A stretch of 37,401 nt of DNA, taken from Actinomycetes bacterium. GTDB taxonomy: Bacteria; Actinomycetota; Actinomycetes; Actinomycetales; Cellulomonadaceae. This document shows, piece after piece, positions 23,701 to 33,813 of the stretch (within the stretch, counting starts at the first letter, position 1; each line of letters opens with the position of its first letter). A program made the translations under genes and the position numbers. Where the stretch lies: the NCBI GenBank assembly GCA_023438885.1, contig JAEXPS010000030.1:1-37401 (forward strand), given 5' to 3'. Under the pieces are notes generated by a model, which worked only from the letters and a program-made list of their open reading frames with translations, was not told the origin of the DNA and did no database searches.

Positions 23701-23811
23701 CTCGCGGCCTTCCTGAAGTGCAGCCCGCTCGCTCCTCCTCGAGCGTGCCCCCATCCTGGACCACCCGCGCGGCGAACCGCCAGCCCCTCAGGTCCCTTGA
23801 CCGGGCCGCCG

Positions 23812-25095
23812 TCAGGCGATCCGCGCCATGACCAGCGGGCGGGGCCGCGGAGCCTCGTCGCGCACGACGAACGTCGCGCCGAGGGCCTCGGTGGCGCGCT
23901 CGAACCGCTCCGGCGTGTCGGTGTGCAGCCGCGCGATCACCTGGCCGGCCACCACGCGATCGCCGGGCCTGGCCAGCAGCTCCACGCCCGCGCCTGCCTG
24001 CACCGGATCCTCCTTGCGGGCCCGCCCCGCACCCAGCCGCCAGGCCGCGACGCCCACCGCGCGGGCGTCCACCTCGGCGAGCACGCCGGTGGCGGCGGCG
24101 AGCACGTCCTGGGTCTCGCGGGCCACCGGCAGCGGCGCGTCCGGGTCCCCGCCCTGGGCGCGGATCATCGCGCGCCACACGTCCATCGCTCGCCCGTCCG
24201 CCAGGGCGGCTGCCGGGTCGGCGTCCGGGCGGCCGGCGGCGTCGAGCATCTCGCGGGCCAGCGCCACGGTGAGCTCCACCACGTCGGCGGGTCCACCGCC
24301 GGCGAGCACCTCGACCGACTCGCGCACCTCCATCGCGTTGCCCGCGGTGAGGCCGAGCGGGGTCTCCATGTCCGTGAGCAGGGCCACGGTGCGCACGCCG
24401 GCGTCGGTGCCGAGGGCCACCATCGTCTCGGCGAGCTCGCGAGCGCGGGCCTCGTCGGCCATGAAGGCCCCGGAGCCCACCTTGACGTCCAGCACCAGGG
24501 CGCCGGTGCCCTCGGCGATCTTCTTGCTCATGATCGAGCTGGCGATCAGCGGGATCGCCTCGACGGTGCCCGTGACGTCGCGCAGCGCGTAGAGCTTGCG
24601 GTCGGCGGGCGCCAGCCCGGAGCCCGCGGCGCAGATCACCGCGCCGACGCTGCCGAGCTGGGCCTGCATCTCCTCGTTGCTCAGCGCCGCGCGCCAGCCG
24701 GGGATCGACTCCAGCTTGTCCAGCGTGCCGCCGGTGTGCCCGAGCCCACGGCCGCTCAGCTGCGGCACCGCGACGCCGAAGGCCGCGACGAGCGGCGCGA
24801 GCGGCAGCGTGATCTTGTCGCCGACGCCGCCCGTCGAGTGCTTGTCGGCGGTGGGGCGGCCCAGGCCGGAGAAGTCCAGGCGCTCGCCGGAGGCGATCAT
24901 CGCGGCCGTCCACCGCGCGATCTCGGCGCGCTCCATGCCGTTGAGCAGGATCGCCATCGCCAGGGCGGACATCTGCTCGTCGGCCACCACGCCGCGCGTG
25001 TAGGCGTCGACCACCCAGTCGATCTGCGGGCCGGTCAGGGTGTGCCCGTCGCGCTTGGCGACGATGACGTCGACGGCGTCGAACGGCTCGCTCAT
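23812..25095 (-). CDS. deoA: Thymidine/pyrimidine-nucleoside phosphorylase
   Basis: Phosphorolyses thymidine, deoxyuridine and possibly uridine. The 427-residue protein shows the family signature KHSTGGVGDKITLPLAPLVA (85-104), SGRGLGHTGGTLDKLESIPG and SSIMSKKIAEGTGALVLDVKVGSGAFM, with a C-terminal alpha/beta domain ending in GDRVVAGQVIARLHTD. The ATG at 25095 overlaps the cdd stop (ATGA), coupling deamination of cytidine to phosphorolysis of uridine or deoxyuridine. No strong terminator follows in the 111-base gap. Confidence 0.95.
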   Translation of the reverse strand: MSEPFDAVDVIVAKRDGHTLTGPQIDWVVDAYTRGVVADEQMSALAMAILLNGMERAEIARWTAAMIASGERLDFSGLGRPTADKHSTGGVGDKITLPLAPLVAAFGVAVPQLSGRGLGHTGGTLDKLESIPGWRAALSNEEMQAQLGSVGAVICAAGSGLAPADRKLYALRDVTGTVEAIPLIASSIMSKKIAEGTGALVLDVKVGSGAFMADEARARELAETMVALGTDAGVRTVALLTDMETPLGLTAGNAMEVRESVEVLAGGGPADVVELTVALAREMLDAAGRPDADPAAALADGRAMDVWRAMIRAQGGDPDAPLPVARETQDVLAAATGVLAEVDARAVGVAAWRLGAGRARKEDPVQAGAGVELLARPGDRVVAGQVIARLHTDTPERFERATEALGATFVVRDEAPRPRPLVMARIA

Positions 25096-25490
25096 CGGCT
25101 CGTCTCCAGGTCGTCCGGCCCGAACGCCCCGGGCAGCACCTCGGCCATCGTCCTGATGCCGGCCGCGGTCTCGACGAGCAGCGACGGCCCGCCGTGCTCG
25201 AAGAGGAGCTGCCGGCACCGGCCGCACGGCGCGAGGATCTCGCCGCGGCCGTCCACGCACGTGAACGCCACCAGCCGCCCGCCGCCCGAGGCGTGCAGCG
25301 CCGACACCAGCCCGCACTCCGCGCACAGCGTCAGCCCGTACGAGGCGTTCTCGACGTTGCAGCCGCTGATCACTCGACCGTCGGCGACGAGCGCCGCCGC
25401 GCCCACCGGGTAGTGCGAGTAGGGCACGTAGGCGTGCGCCATCGCCGCGGACGCGGCCTCGCGCAGCGCCGCCCAGTCGATCTGCGCCAC
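25092..25490 (-). CDS. cdd: Cytidine deaminase
   Basis: Hydrolytically deaminates (deoxy)cytidine. The 132-residue tetrameric-type enzyme has substrate residues in GCNVENASYG, catalytic E58 in CAECG, and zinc ligands C56, C89 and C92 (PCGRC). The GTG at 25490 is chosen because AAGGAG lies five bases upstream; a GTG at 25496 overlapping the permease stop has no room for a ribosome site. It follows the second permease by two bases. Confidence 0.94.
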   Translation of the reverse strand: MAQIDWAALREAASAAMAHAYVPYSHYPVGAAALVADGRVISGCNVENASYGLTLCAECGLVSALHASGGGRLVAFTCVDGRGEILAPCGRCRQLLFEHGGPSLLVETAAGIRTMAEVLPGAFGPDDLETSR

Positions 25491-25492
25491 CG

Positions 25493-26781
25493 TCACTCCT
25501 TGATGTACGGCTCGCCGTCCGCCGCCGGGGCGCGGGACCGCCCGACGAACCCCGCCACGGCGAGGATCGTGACGACGTACGGCAGCATGAGCATGAACTG
25601 CGGTGGCACCGGGGCGCTCACCACGGACAGCGCGCCCTGGAGGTTCAGGGCCGCGCCGAACAGCAGCGCGGCCAGCGCCGCCCGCACCGGGTCCCACTTG
25701 CCGAAGATCACGGCGGCGAGGGCGATGTACCCGGCACCGGCCGTCATCTCCTTGCCGAAGGACGAGATCGACACGACCGTGTAGAACGCGCCGCCGATGC
25801 CGGCGATGCCACCGGCGATGAGCAGCGCGCGGTAACGCACCCGCTCCACGCGGATGCCGACGGTGTCCGCCGCCTTCGGGTGCTCGCCCACCGACCGCAG
25901 CCGCAGGCCCCAGCGCGTGCGGAAGAGCGCGAACCACACCACGGGCACCGTGACGTACATCAGGTACACGAGCACCGTCTGGCGGAACAGCGCCGGGCCG
26001 ATCACCGGGATGTCCGAGAGCAGCGGGATGGCCACCGGCTGGAACCGGGTGGTCGAGTTGAGGGTCTGCGCGTTCGGCACCAGCACCTGCGAGTACAGGA
26101 AGCTCGTCAGGCCGAGGACCAGGACGTTGAGGACCACGCCGACGATCACCTGGTTGACGAGGTACGTGATCGCGAACAGGCCGAGCACCAGGGCGACGAG
26201 CGTGCCCGCGGCGATCGCCGCCACCAGGCCGGCCACCGGGCTGTCGGTCAGCGAGCCGACGAACGCGGCACAGAACGCACCTGCGAGCAGCTGTGCCTCG
26301 ATGGCGATGTTCACCACGCCGGCACGCTCCCCGACCACGCCGCCGAGGGCGCCGAACACCAGCGGCACCGCGAGCAGCACGGAGCCGCCGATGAGCGAGA
26401 CCACCGGGAAGTCGCGCGCGCTACCGGCGCCGGCCCAGCACAGGAAGGCGACGAGCGCGGCGACCGCGAAGAGCATCGGCAGCCACAGCGGCACCTTCCG
26501 GCGCGCCACGACGAACGCCACCGCGCCGGCCGTCAGCACCGCGAGCAGCGCGACGCACCACCACGCGGCGGTCATGCCGTCGACCGTGAGGTTCGGCACG
26601 GCCCACTGGTCGGTCGGCTCGGAGAAGCGGAAGTGCACGTCGCCCTCGCGGGGACGGGCCAGCAGCAGCAGAGCCTCCAGCGCCGTGACGACCGCGAGCG
26701 TGATCGGCGTCTTCCAGCTGACGACGGTGACGTGACGCGGTTCCTCGACGATCGGCTCCGGCACGGTCAGGGTCGCGGCGC

Positions 26782-26785
<4 letters not shown>
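25493..26785 (-). CDS. Nucleoside ABC transporter permease 2 (BPD_transp_2)
   Basis: A 430-residue inner-membrane permease with about ten hydrophobic stretches. It contains the family segment GVVGERAGVVNIAIEAQLLAGAF and the C-terminal GIRVERVRYRALLIAGGIAGIGGAFYTVV, as in NupQ/YufQ of Bacillus BMP-type systems. An N-terminal ~125-residue part with extra membrane helices precedes the core. The ATG overlaps the stop of the first permease (ATGA) and has GGAGGTGA upstream. It pairs with that permease as a heterodimer. Confidence 0.9.
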
Positions 26786-28052
<1,267 letters not shown>

Positions 28053-28056
<4 letters not shown>

Positions 28057-29567
28057 GCCTCCACCAACCCTTCCGGCACGATGCCCGCCATCATCAGACC
28101 CAGGTCCTCGCGTGACGTCGTGGCCGGCACGATGCCGACCACTCGCCCGCGGTACATGACGAGGATCCGGTCCCCGAGCGCGACGGCCTCGTCGAGCTCG
28201 GTCGACACCACCACCACCGGCACGCCCGCGTCGCGGGCCTCGATGACCCGCCGGTGGATGAACTCGATGGACCCGACGTCGACGCCTCGGGTCGGCTGCG
28301 CGGCCACCAGCAGCCGCAGGTCGCGGGACAGCTCGCGCGCGACGACCACCTTCTGCTGGTTGCCGCCGGAGAGCCGGCTCACCGGCTCCGAGATCCCCTG
28401 CGTGCGGATGTCGAACTCCTCGACGGCCTTGCGCGCGAACTCGTCGCGCAAGCCCAGCTGGATCGCCCCGCCGCGCACGAAGGGCGGCCCGGACATCCGG
28501 TCGAGGACGAGGTTCTCGGCGACCGTGAACTCGCCGACGAGACCCTCGATGCTGCGGTCCTCCGGCACGTACCCGACGCCGGCCTTCAGCACGTCGCGCA
28601 CGGAACGGCCGAGCAGCTCGGCACCGTCCAGCCGCACGCTGCCCGTGGCGGGCACCAGCCCGGCGAGCGCCTCGGCGAGCTCGGTCTGGCCGTTGCCCTG
28701 CACGCCCGCGACGACGAGCACCTCGCCGCCGCGCACGGAGAACGTCACGTCGTCGACGAGGACCACGCCCCGTGCGTCGGCCACGTCGAGGTTCGTCACC
28801 TCGAGCAGGGCGTCGGTGTAGGCGGGGGCCTCCTTGCGCACCGTCAGCTCGACCGCGCGGCCCACCATCAGCGAGGCCAGCTCCGCATCCGACGTGCCGG
28901 GTGCCGCTTCGCCGACGACCTTGCCGCGGCGTACCACCGTGATCCGGTCGGCCACCTCGCGAACCTCGCGCAGCTTGTGCGTGATGAAGACGATCGCGGC
29001 ACCCTCGTCGCGCAGCTGGCGCATGATCGCCATGAACTCGTCGGTCTCCTGCGGCGTCAGCACCGCGGTGGGCTCGTCGAACACGAGCACCTTCGCCTGC
29101 CGCGACAGCGCCTTGATGATCTCGACCCGCTGCTGCACGCCGACCGGGAGGTCCTCGATGACCGCGTCCGGGTCGACGGCGAAGCCGAAGCGCGCGGCGA
29201 TCTCCCGCACGCGCGCACGGGCGGCGTCCAGGTCGAGGCGGCCGCCCGCCTTCGTCTGCTCGTGGCCGAGCATGACGTTCTCCGCGACGGTGAACACCGG
29301 CACGAGCATGAAGTGCTGGTGCACCATGCCGATGCCTGCCGCCATCGCGTCGCCCGGCCCCGAGAAGTGCCGCACCTCGCCGTCGAGGACGATCTCGCCC
29401 TCGTCGGCCTGGTAGAGGCCGTAGAGGACGTTCATCAGGGTGGACTTGCCGGCACCGTTCTCGCCCAAGAGGCAGTGGATCTCGCCGGCCTCGACCGTCA
29501 GGTCGATGTGGTCGTTGGCCACCAGCGTTCCGAAACGCTTGGTGATGCCGCGCAGCTCGAGCTTCAT
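28053..29567 (-). CDS. Nucleoside ABC transporter ATP-binding protein (tandem ABC)
   Basis: A 504-residue ATPase with two ABC domains, as in NupO/YufO and RbsA. The first has Walker A GENGAGKST (35-43), a signature variant LPVGVQQRVEI and Walker B VLVFDEPTAVL. The second has a Walker-A-like GVQGNGQTEL without the lysine, signature LSGGNQQKV and LLVAAQPTRGVD. Asymmetric nucleotide sites of this kind are normal for the family. It is separated from bmp by 91 bases containing a strong hairpin. Confidence 0.93.
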
Positions 29568-29609
29568 GTCCTGTTCCTCGCCCGACGTTGGACGTGCGCA
29601 GACACGCTA

Positions 29610-29639
29610 CAGGGGAGGCCGCGCCCGCGGCCTCCCCTG
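29610..29639 (-). terminator. Intergenic hairpin between bmp and the ABC ATPase
   Basis: CAGGGGAGGCCGCG / CGCGGCCTCCCCTG, perfect 14-bp arms with a 2-base centre, 19 bases after the bmp stop and 43 before the ATPase start. It probably acts as a partial terminator or mRNA-stabilising structure so that the binding protein exceeds the transporter. Confidence 0.7.
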
Positions 29640-29658
29640 CGGCGGTGGTGCTACCTGA

Positions 29659-30771
29659 TCACTGGGCGAGGTACGAGGTGACCGTCACCTTGCCGTCGAT
29701 GATGTCCTGCTTGAGCGCCTGGACCTCGGTCCACAGCGCCGCGTCGACCTTGCTCTCGAAGTTGTGCAGCGGGGCGATGTCCACGCCACCGTTCTCGAGG
29801 GTGCCGACGTAGGCGGCCGGGTCGAAGTCGCCCTGGCCGGCGGCCATGACGGCCTCGTAGGCCGAGACGTCCATCTTCTTCTGGATCGAGGTGAGGATGT
29901 ACGGCTGCGTGGTCGGGTCGCTCTCGAACACGTCGGCGTCCACGCCGATGAGGGCGATGTCCTTGCCGGAGTCCTGGATCGCCGCGATGGCGGACTGGTA
30001 GATCGGGCCACCGACCGGGAGGATCACGTCGGCGCCCTGGTCGAGGATCTGCTGCGCGATGCCCTTGGCCTGGTCGTTGGCCTCGAAGCCACCGGTGAAC
30101 AGGCCCTGGTCGCCGCCGTCGAAGCCGACGACCTGCACGTTGGTGCCGTTGACCTCGTTGTAGTACTCGGCGCCCTGCTTGAAGCCGTCCATGAAGATCG
30201 TGACGGTCGGGTACGGCGCGCCGCCGAAGGTGCCGATGACGCCGGTCTTCGAGTAGCCGGCCGACAGGTAGCCGGCGAGGAACGCGGCCTGCGCCGTGTC
30301 GTAGAGGAGCGGCTTGATGTTCTCCGCGTCCTTCTCGCCGTTGAAGTCGTTGTCAGCCGCGTCGTCGATCAGGACGTACTCGATGTCGGGGTTGGCCAGC
30401 GCCGAGGCGACGGTGTCGGCGGACAGCGCGAAGCCGACCGAGGTGATGAGGTTGCAGCTCTCGCCGACCAGCGACTCGAGGTTGGGCGCGAAGTCGGTCG
30501 CGGAGTCGGACTGGACCTCGCCGAACCCGGCGCCGAGCTCCTCGGCTGCCTTCTTCACACCCTCCCAGGAGAGCTGGTTGAAGCTCTTGTCGTCGAAGCC
30601 ACCGGCGTCCGAGACGATGCACGCCTTGAAGTCGATCGCCTCGGCCGTGGGGGCCGCGGACGTCTCGTCGCCGGCCGGCGTGGTCTCGGTGTCTTCCGGT
30701 GCCGCCCCGCACGCAGACAGGGCGAGCACTGCGATCGTGCCGATCGCAGCCATACGCATGATGTTCTTCAC
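29659..30771 (-). CDS. BMP family nucleoside-binding lipoprotein
   Basis: A 370-residue extracytoplasmic solute-binding protein (Bmp/Med/PnrA family) that delivers nucleosides to the permeases encoded downstream. Signal peptide MKNIMRMAAIGTIAVLALSAC has lipobox LSAC, lipidated C21, then a T/E/P-rich linker. Family landmarks are DAGGFDDKSFNQLSWEGVKKA, NPDIEYVLIDD, AQAAFLAGYLSAGYSKTGVIG, GGFEANDQAKGIAQQILDQGADVILPVGGP and a final KVDAALW. The GTG at 30771 is set by AGGAG five bases upstream. First gene of the cluster. Confidence 0.93.
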   Translation of the reverse strand: MKNIMRMAAIGTIAVLALSACGAAPEDTETTPAGDETSAAPTAEAIDFKACIVSDAGGFDDKSFNQLSWEGVKKAAEELGAGFGEVQSDSATDFAPNLESLVGESCNLITSVGFALSADTVASALANPDIEYVLIDDAADNDFNGEKDAENIKPLLYDTAQAAFLAGYLSAGYSKTGVIGTFGGAPYPTVTIFMDGFKQGAEYYNEVNGTNVQVVGFDGGDQGLFTGGFEANDQAKGIAQQILDQGADVILPVGGPIYQSAIAAIQDSGKDIALIGVDADVFESDPTTQPYILTSIQKKMDVSAYEAVMAAGQGDFDPAAYVGTLENGGVDIAPLHNFESKVDAALWTEVQALKQDIIDGKVTVTSYLAQ

Positions 30772-30790
30772 GGACTCTCCTGGTCATGGT

Positions 30791-30851
30791 GCCCCGCCGG
30801 GGGCCGGGTCCGCCCCCCACGGCAGCGCCTCATTGAGCCGCCGTGGGGGCG
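30791..30851 (-). promoter_or_regulatory. Structured 5' leader of the bmp operon
   Basis: Two GC-rich hairpins lie in the predicted ~100-base leader. One pairs 30811-30823 with 30840-30851 (CGCCCCCCACGGC / GCCGTGGGGGCG, one bulge, 16-base loop). A small one at 30791-30804 lies just before the ribosome site. Possible attenuator or translational control element; no known riboswitch is recognised. Confidence 0.45.
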
Positions 30852-30872
30852 GGGGCCGACCGGCATCGATCG

Positions 30873-30907
30873 CATGGACACTAGCCCCGGTCGGACACCT
30901 GTCCATG
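30873..30907 (-). promoter_or_regulatory. bmp operon promoter with flanking inverted repeat
   Basis: On the minus strand TGGACA (30905-30900), a 16-base spacer and TAGTGT (30883-30878) form a promoter. It is embraced by perfect 8-bp inverted arms CATGGACA (30873-30880) and TGTCCATG (30900-30907). A third GGACA at 30893 makes GGACACCTGTCC at 30893-30904. This looks like an operator for an unknown repressor. The rest of 30908-31010 shows nothing clear. Confidence 0.55.
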
Positions 30908-31010
30908 TCGTCAGGCGGCAGACCACCTGGTTCCGTTACCGCATTGGTACGTAGTGCCACATGGTGAAACTGCGGTCTCGCGGCGTGGTCGTCCCTCGTC
31001 GTCCGAGCCG

Positions 31011-32420
31011 TCAGCGGCGGCCGGCGAGCAGAGCCACGCGAGCCAGCACCAGCGATCCCGCCTCGATCGCCCGCTCGTCGACCCGCAGGTCGCCCTGGTG
31101 GATGTCGTAGGTGTGGCCACCCGGCACGCGGGTGCCGAGCCGGGCCATCGAGCCCGGCGTCCGGGTGAGGTACCAGCCGAAGTCCTCGCCACCGAGCGAC
31201 TGCTCCGTGAGCACCACGGCGTCAGGTCCGAGCACGTCACGCACCGCGGCGTCGAGCAGGTGGGTGCTCGACTCGTCGTTCACCACCGGTGGCACGCCAC
31301 GCTGGCAGCGCACCTCCAGGTCCACGCCGTAGGGCTCGACGACGTCGCGCACCGCGGCCTCGAACACCTCGGCCGCCGCCTCCCACGCCCGCACGTCGAG
31401 GCAGCGCAGGGTGCCCGTGAGCGTCCCCGACGCCGGGATGGCGTTCGCGGCGCTGCCGGCGCGCACTGATCCCCACGTCAGGTTGACGCCCGAGCGGGGG
31501 TCCAGGCGCCGGCCCAGCACCGCGGGCACCTGCGTGATCACCTGCCCCAGTGCGAACACGACGTCCGCCGTCAGGTACGGGCGCGACGTGTGCCCGCCGG
31601 GGCCGCGCAGCGCGACGTGCACCTCGTCGGACGCGGACGTGATGGGCCCGATCCGCGTGCCCACGCGCCCGACGTCCACCTTCGGGTCACAGTGCAGGGC
31701 GAAGACCTGGCCCACGCCGTCCAGCCCTCCCGCCGCCATCACGCCGATCGAGCCGCCCGGTTGCACCTCCTCCGCCGGTTGGAACAGCAGCCGCACCGCG
31801 ACGTCGAGCTCGCCGGCGGCCTCCAGGTCCGCGAGCGCCAGGCCCGCGCCGAGCAGCGCCGCCGTGTGCACGTCGTGGCCGCAGGCGTGCGCCACGCCAC
31901 GGGTGGTGGAGGCGTACGGCTCGCCGCACGTGTCCGGGATCGGAAGGGCGTCCATGTCCGCACGCAGCGCCACGCGAGGCCGGCCGTCCGTCCGCTCCCC
32001 GATGTCGCACATCAGGCCGGTGCCGGGGAACAGCACCGGCTGCAGGCCCGCCGCCGCGAGCCGGTCGGCCACCACCCTCGTCGTGCGTTCCTCGGTCCGG
32101 GCGAGCTCCGGGTGTGCGTGCAGGTCACGGCGCAGCGCCACCATCTCGTCGCGGCGTGCGGCAACCAGTGCGTGCAGGCGGGCGATGCCGGGGTCGTCGG
32201 GCACGGCGACCAGAGAGGTCAACGGCGGAACCGGCTCCGCGGCGCTGGGCACCCGGGGCAGCCCCGGCACCGGCGCGACGCCCGGGGACTCCGGCACGGG
32301 CGAGACGCCCTGGGACTCCGCTCCGGGCGAGACGCCCTGAGACTCCGGCACGGGCGAGACGCCCTGAGACTCCGCTCCGGGTGACGGCGCTGACCGCGGC
32401 GACGCAGGCTCGGCAACCAC
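31011..32420 (-). CDS. M20 family amidohydrolase/peptidase
   Basis: A 469-residue zinc amidohydrolase of the M20D/AmiA type. Metal and catalytic motifs are LRADMDALPI, HACGHDVHTAALLG, LLFQPAEEVQPGG, GGHTSRPY and a terminal GGHTYDIHQGD. Such enzymes cleave N-acyl amino acids, indole-3-acetyl conjugates or similar amides; the substrate is unknown. The N-terminal ~85 residues are an unusual Pro/Ser/Val extension with a 9-residue tandem repeat. The GTG at 32420 is favoured by a weak GAGGAT element six bases upstream; a GTG at the start of VPDDPGIARLHAL (shortly before the enzyme core) is an alternative. Confidence 0.85.
   Translation of the reverse strand: MVAEPASPRSAPSPGAESQGVSPVPESQGVSPGAESQGVSPVPESPGVAPVPGLPRVPSAAEPVPPLTSLVAVPDDPGIARLHALVAARRDEMVALRRDLHAHPELARTEERTTRVVADRLAAAGLQPVLFPGTGLMCDIGERTDGRPRVALRADMDALPIPDTCGEPYASTTRGVAHACGHDVHTAALLGAGLALADLEAAGELDVAVRLLFQPAEEVQPGGSIGVMAAGGLDGVGQVFALHCDPKVDVGRVGTRIGPITSASDEVHVALRGPGGHTSRPYLTADVVFALGQVITQVPAVLGRRLDPRSGVNLTWGSVRAGSAANAIPASGTLTGTLRCLDVRAWEAAAEVFEAAVRDVVEPYGVDLEVRCQRGVPPVVNDESSTHLLDAAVRDVLGPDAVVLTEQSLGGEDFGWYLTRTPGSMARLGTRVPGGHTYDIHQGDLRVDERAIEAGSLVLARVALLAGRR
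32287..32394. repeat. 27-bp coding tandem repeat in the M20 gene
   Basis: Four units start at 32287, 32314, 32341 and 32368 with strict 27-base spacing. They alternate GACTCCGGCACGGG and GACTCCGCTCCGGG starts and share GCGAGACGCCCTG, which decays in the fourth unit. On the minus strand each encodes nine residues (ESQGVSPVP / ESQGVSPGA). A degenerate fifth unit precedes the first. Confidence 0.85.
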
Positions 32421-32451
32421 GCCCCCATCCTCGCAGCGCACTCTCCCCACC

Positions 32452-32498
32452 GCAGCGTCCGAGCAAGTGGTCGCCAGAACCACCACTTCCTCGGACGC
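32452..32498. repeat. Palindromic element, copy A
   Basis: Hairpin arms GCGTCCGAG (32455-32463) and CTCGGACGC (32490-32498), then AAGT/ACTT and GGT/ACC around the loop CGCCAGA. Identical over 47 bases to copy B at 32515. Confidence 0.85.
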
Positions 32499-32514
32499 AA
32501 CGGATAGTCACGGC

Positions 32515-32561
32515 GCAGCGTCCGAGCAAGTGGTCGCCAGAACCACCACTTCCTCGGACGC
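32515..32561. repeat. Palindromic element, copy B
   Basis: An exact 47-base direct repeat of copy A, 63 bases away, with a 16-base unique spacer between them. It lies after the minus-strand guanylyltransferase gene, where it may terminate transcription. Confidence 0.85.
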
Positions 32562-32562
32562 T

Positions 32563-32622
32563 GGGAAAAGAGGAGGGAAGAGGGAAGAGGGATGAGGGAA
32601 GAGGGAGGAGGGGGGAAAGGGG
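32563..32622. repeat. 60-base polypurine tract
   Basis: Purines only except a single T at 32593, built from GGGAAGA-type heptamers with near mirror symmetry. It lies directly between repeat copy B and the guanylyltransferase stop. On the transcribed minus strand it is a C/T-rich tract. Confidence 0.85.
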
Positions 32623-32624
32623 CG

Positions 32625-33764
32625 CTAGAGGAGGTCGTCGCGGGCGGTGGCGCGCCAGGCGTCGACCGCGGACTTCACCGACTGGGCGTGGGCGCGCGTG
32701 GTCACCAGCACCGCGTCGGGCGTGTCGACGACGACGGCCTCCGGGATGCCGATCACGCTGACGGTGCGGCCGCCGGTGACCACGAGGGCGTCGTCGGCGT
32801 CGATGCGCAGCACGGTCGCCTCGTCGCCCAGCGTCCGGGTGCCCGACGACTCCAGCAGGCCCGCCAGTGAGGCGAAGTCGCCGATGTCGTCCCATCCGAA
32901 CTCGCCGGGTACCACCGCGACACCGCCGGCGGCCGCCACGGGCTCGGCGATCGCGTGGTCGATGGCGATCTTCGTCAGGCCGGGCCACACGGCGGCGAGC
33001 TCGTCGTCGCGCGCGGGGGTGTCCCAGGCGGCGGCGAGGCGGCGCACGCCCGCCGCCAGGGGCGGCAGCTGGGTGGCGAGGTGGTCCAGCAGCACGCCCG
33101 CCTGCACGATGAACATCCCGGCGTTCCACCGGTACTCCCCCGTGGCGAGGTAGGCGGCGGCCGTGGCGGCGTCCGGCTTCTCGGTGAACGCGACGACGTG
33201 GCGCGCGCTCGGCGCACCGGCCACCCCCAGCGGCGTGCCGGCGTGGATGTACCCGAACGCGGTGGAGGGTCCGGTCGCGGCGATGCCGATGGTGGCGACG
33301 TACCCCGCTCGCGCCGCGGCGACCCCCTCGCGCACCGCGCGCGCGAACTCGTCGTGCCCCGTGATCACGTGGTCGGCGGCGAACGAGCCCAGCACCGCCT
33401 GGGGCCCGTGCCGGTGCTCCAGCACCGCGGCGGCCAGGCCGATCGCGGCCATCGAGTCGCGCGGCGACGGCTCGGGGAGCACGTCGTCGGCCCCGACCGT
33501 GTCCAGCTGCTCGCGCACCGCGGCCGCGTGGCCCGCGCCGGTGACGACGAGCACGCCGCCGGGTCCGGTCAGCGGCTCGAGCCGGTCCACCGTCGCCTGC
33601 AGCAGCGTGCGCCCGGAGCCCGTCAGGTCGAGGAGGAACTTGGGCCGGCCCGAGCGCGACAGCGGCCAGAGCCGCGTGCCGGCCCCACCCGCGGGCACCA
33701 CGGCGTGGAACCCCTCGATCGGCGTGGGCGGCGTGCTGTCGTCGGCGACCATGGGCGAGACCAT
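32625..33764 (-). CDS. manC: Mannose-1-phosphate guanylyltransferase
   Basis: Makes GDP-mannose from mannose-1-phosphate and GTP for cell-wall mannans and glycolipids. The 379-residue nucleotidyltransferase has the activator loop VVPAGGAGTRLWPLSRSGRPKFLLDL (22-47), FAADHVITG, FTEKPDAATAAAYLATGEYRWNAGMFI and FGWDDIGDF. There is no C-terminal isomerase domain. The ATG at 33764 has TACCCT eight bases upstream; ATG 33752 is an alternative. It is divergent from sdhC. Confidence 0.9.
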   Translation of the reverse strand: MVSPMVADDSTPPTPIEGFHAVVPAGGAGTRLWPLSRSGRPKFLLDLTGSGRTLLQATVDRLEPLTGPGGVLVVTGAGHAAAVREQLDTVGADDVLPEPSPRDSMAAIGLAAAVLEHRHGPQAVLGSFAADHVITGHDEFARAVREGVAAARAGYVATIGIAATGPSTAFGYIHAGTPLGVAGAPSARHVVAFTEKPDAATAAAYLATGEYRWNAGMFIVQAGVLLDHLATQLPPLAAGVRRLAAAWDTPARDDELAAVWPGLTKIAIDHAIAEPVAAAGGVAVVPGEFGWDDIGDFASLAGLLESSGTRTLGDEATVLRIDADDALVVTGGRTVSVIGIPEAVVVDTPDAVLVTTRAHAQSVKSAVDAWRATARDDLL

Positions 33765-33772
33765 GGGCAAGA

Positions 33773-33778
33773 AGGGTA
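33773..33778 (-). promoter_or_regulatory. -10 element of manC
   Basis: TACCCT on the minus strand, eight bases before the ATG at 33764. Confidence 0.45.
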
Positions 33779-33813
33779 GTAGGGCCCGTGAGCTCGTCCC
33801 ATGACCGAGGTGC

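Noticed and set aside
32452..32561. CRISPR-like repeat-spacer-repeat
   Set aside because: Only two 47-base copies with a 16-base spacer, strongly palindromic throughout, and no cas genes.
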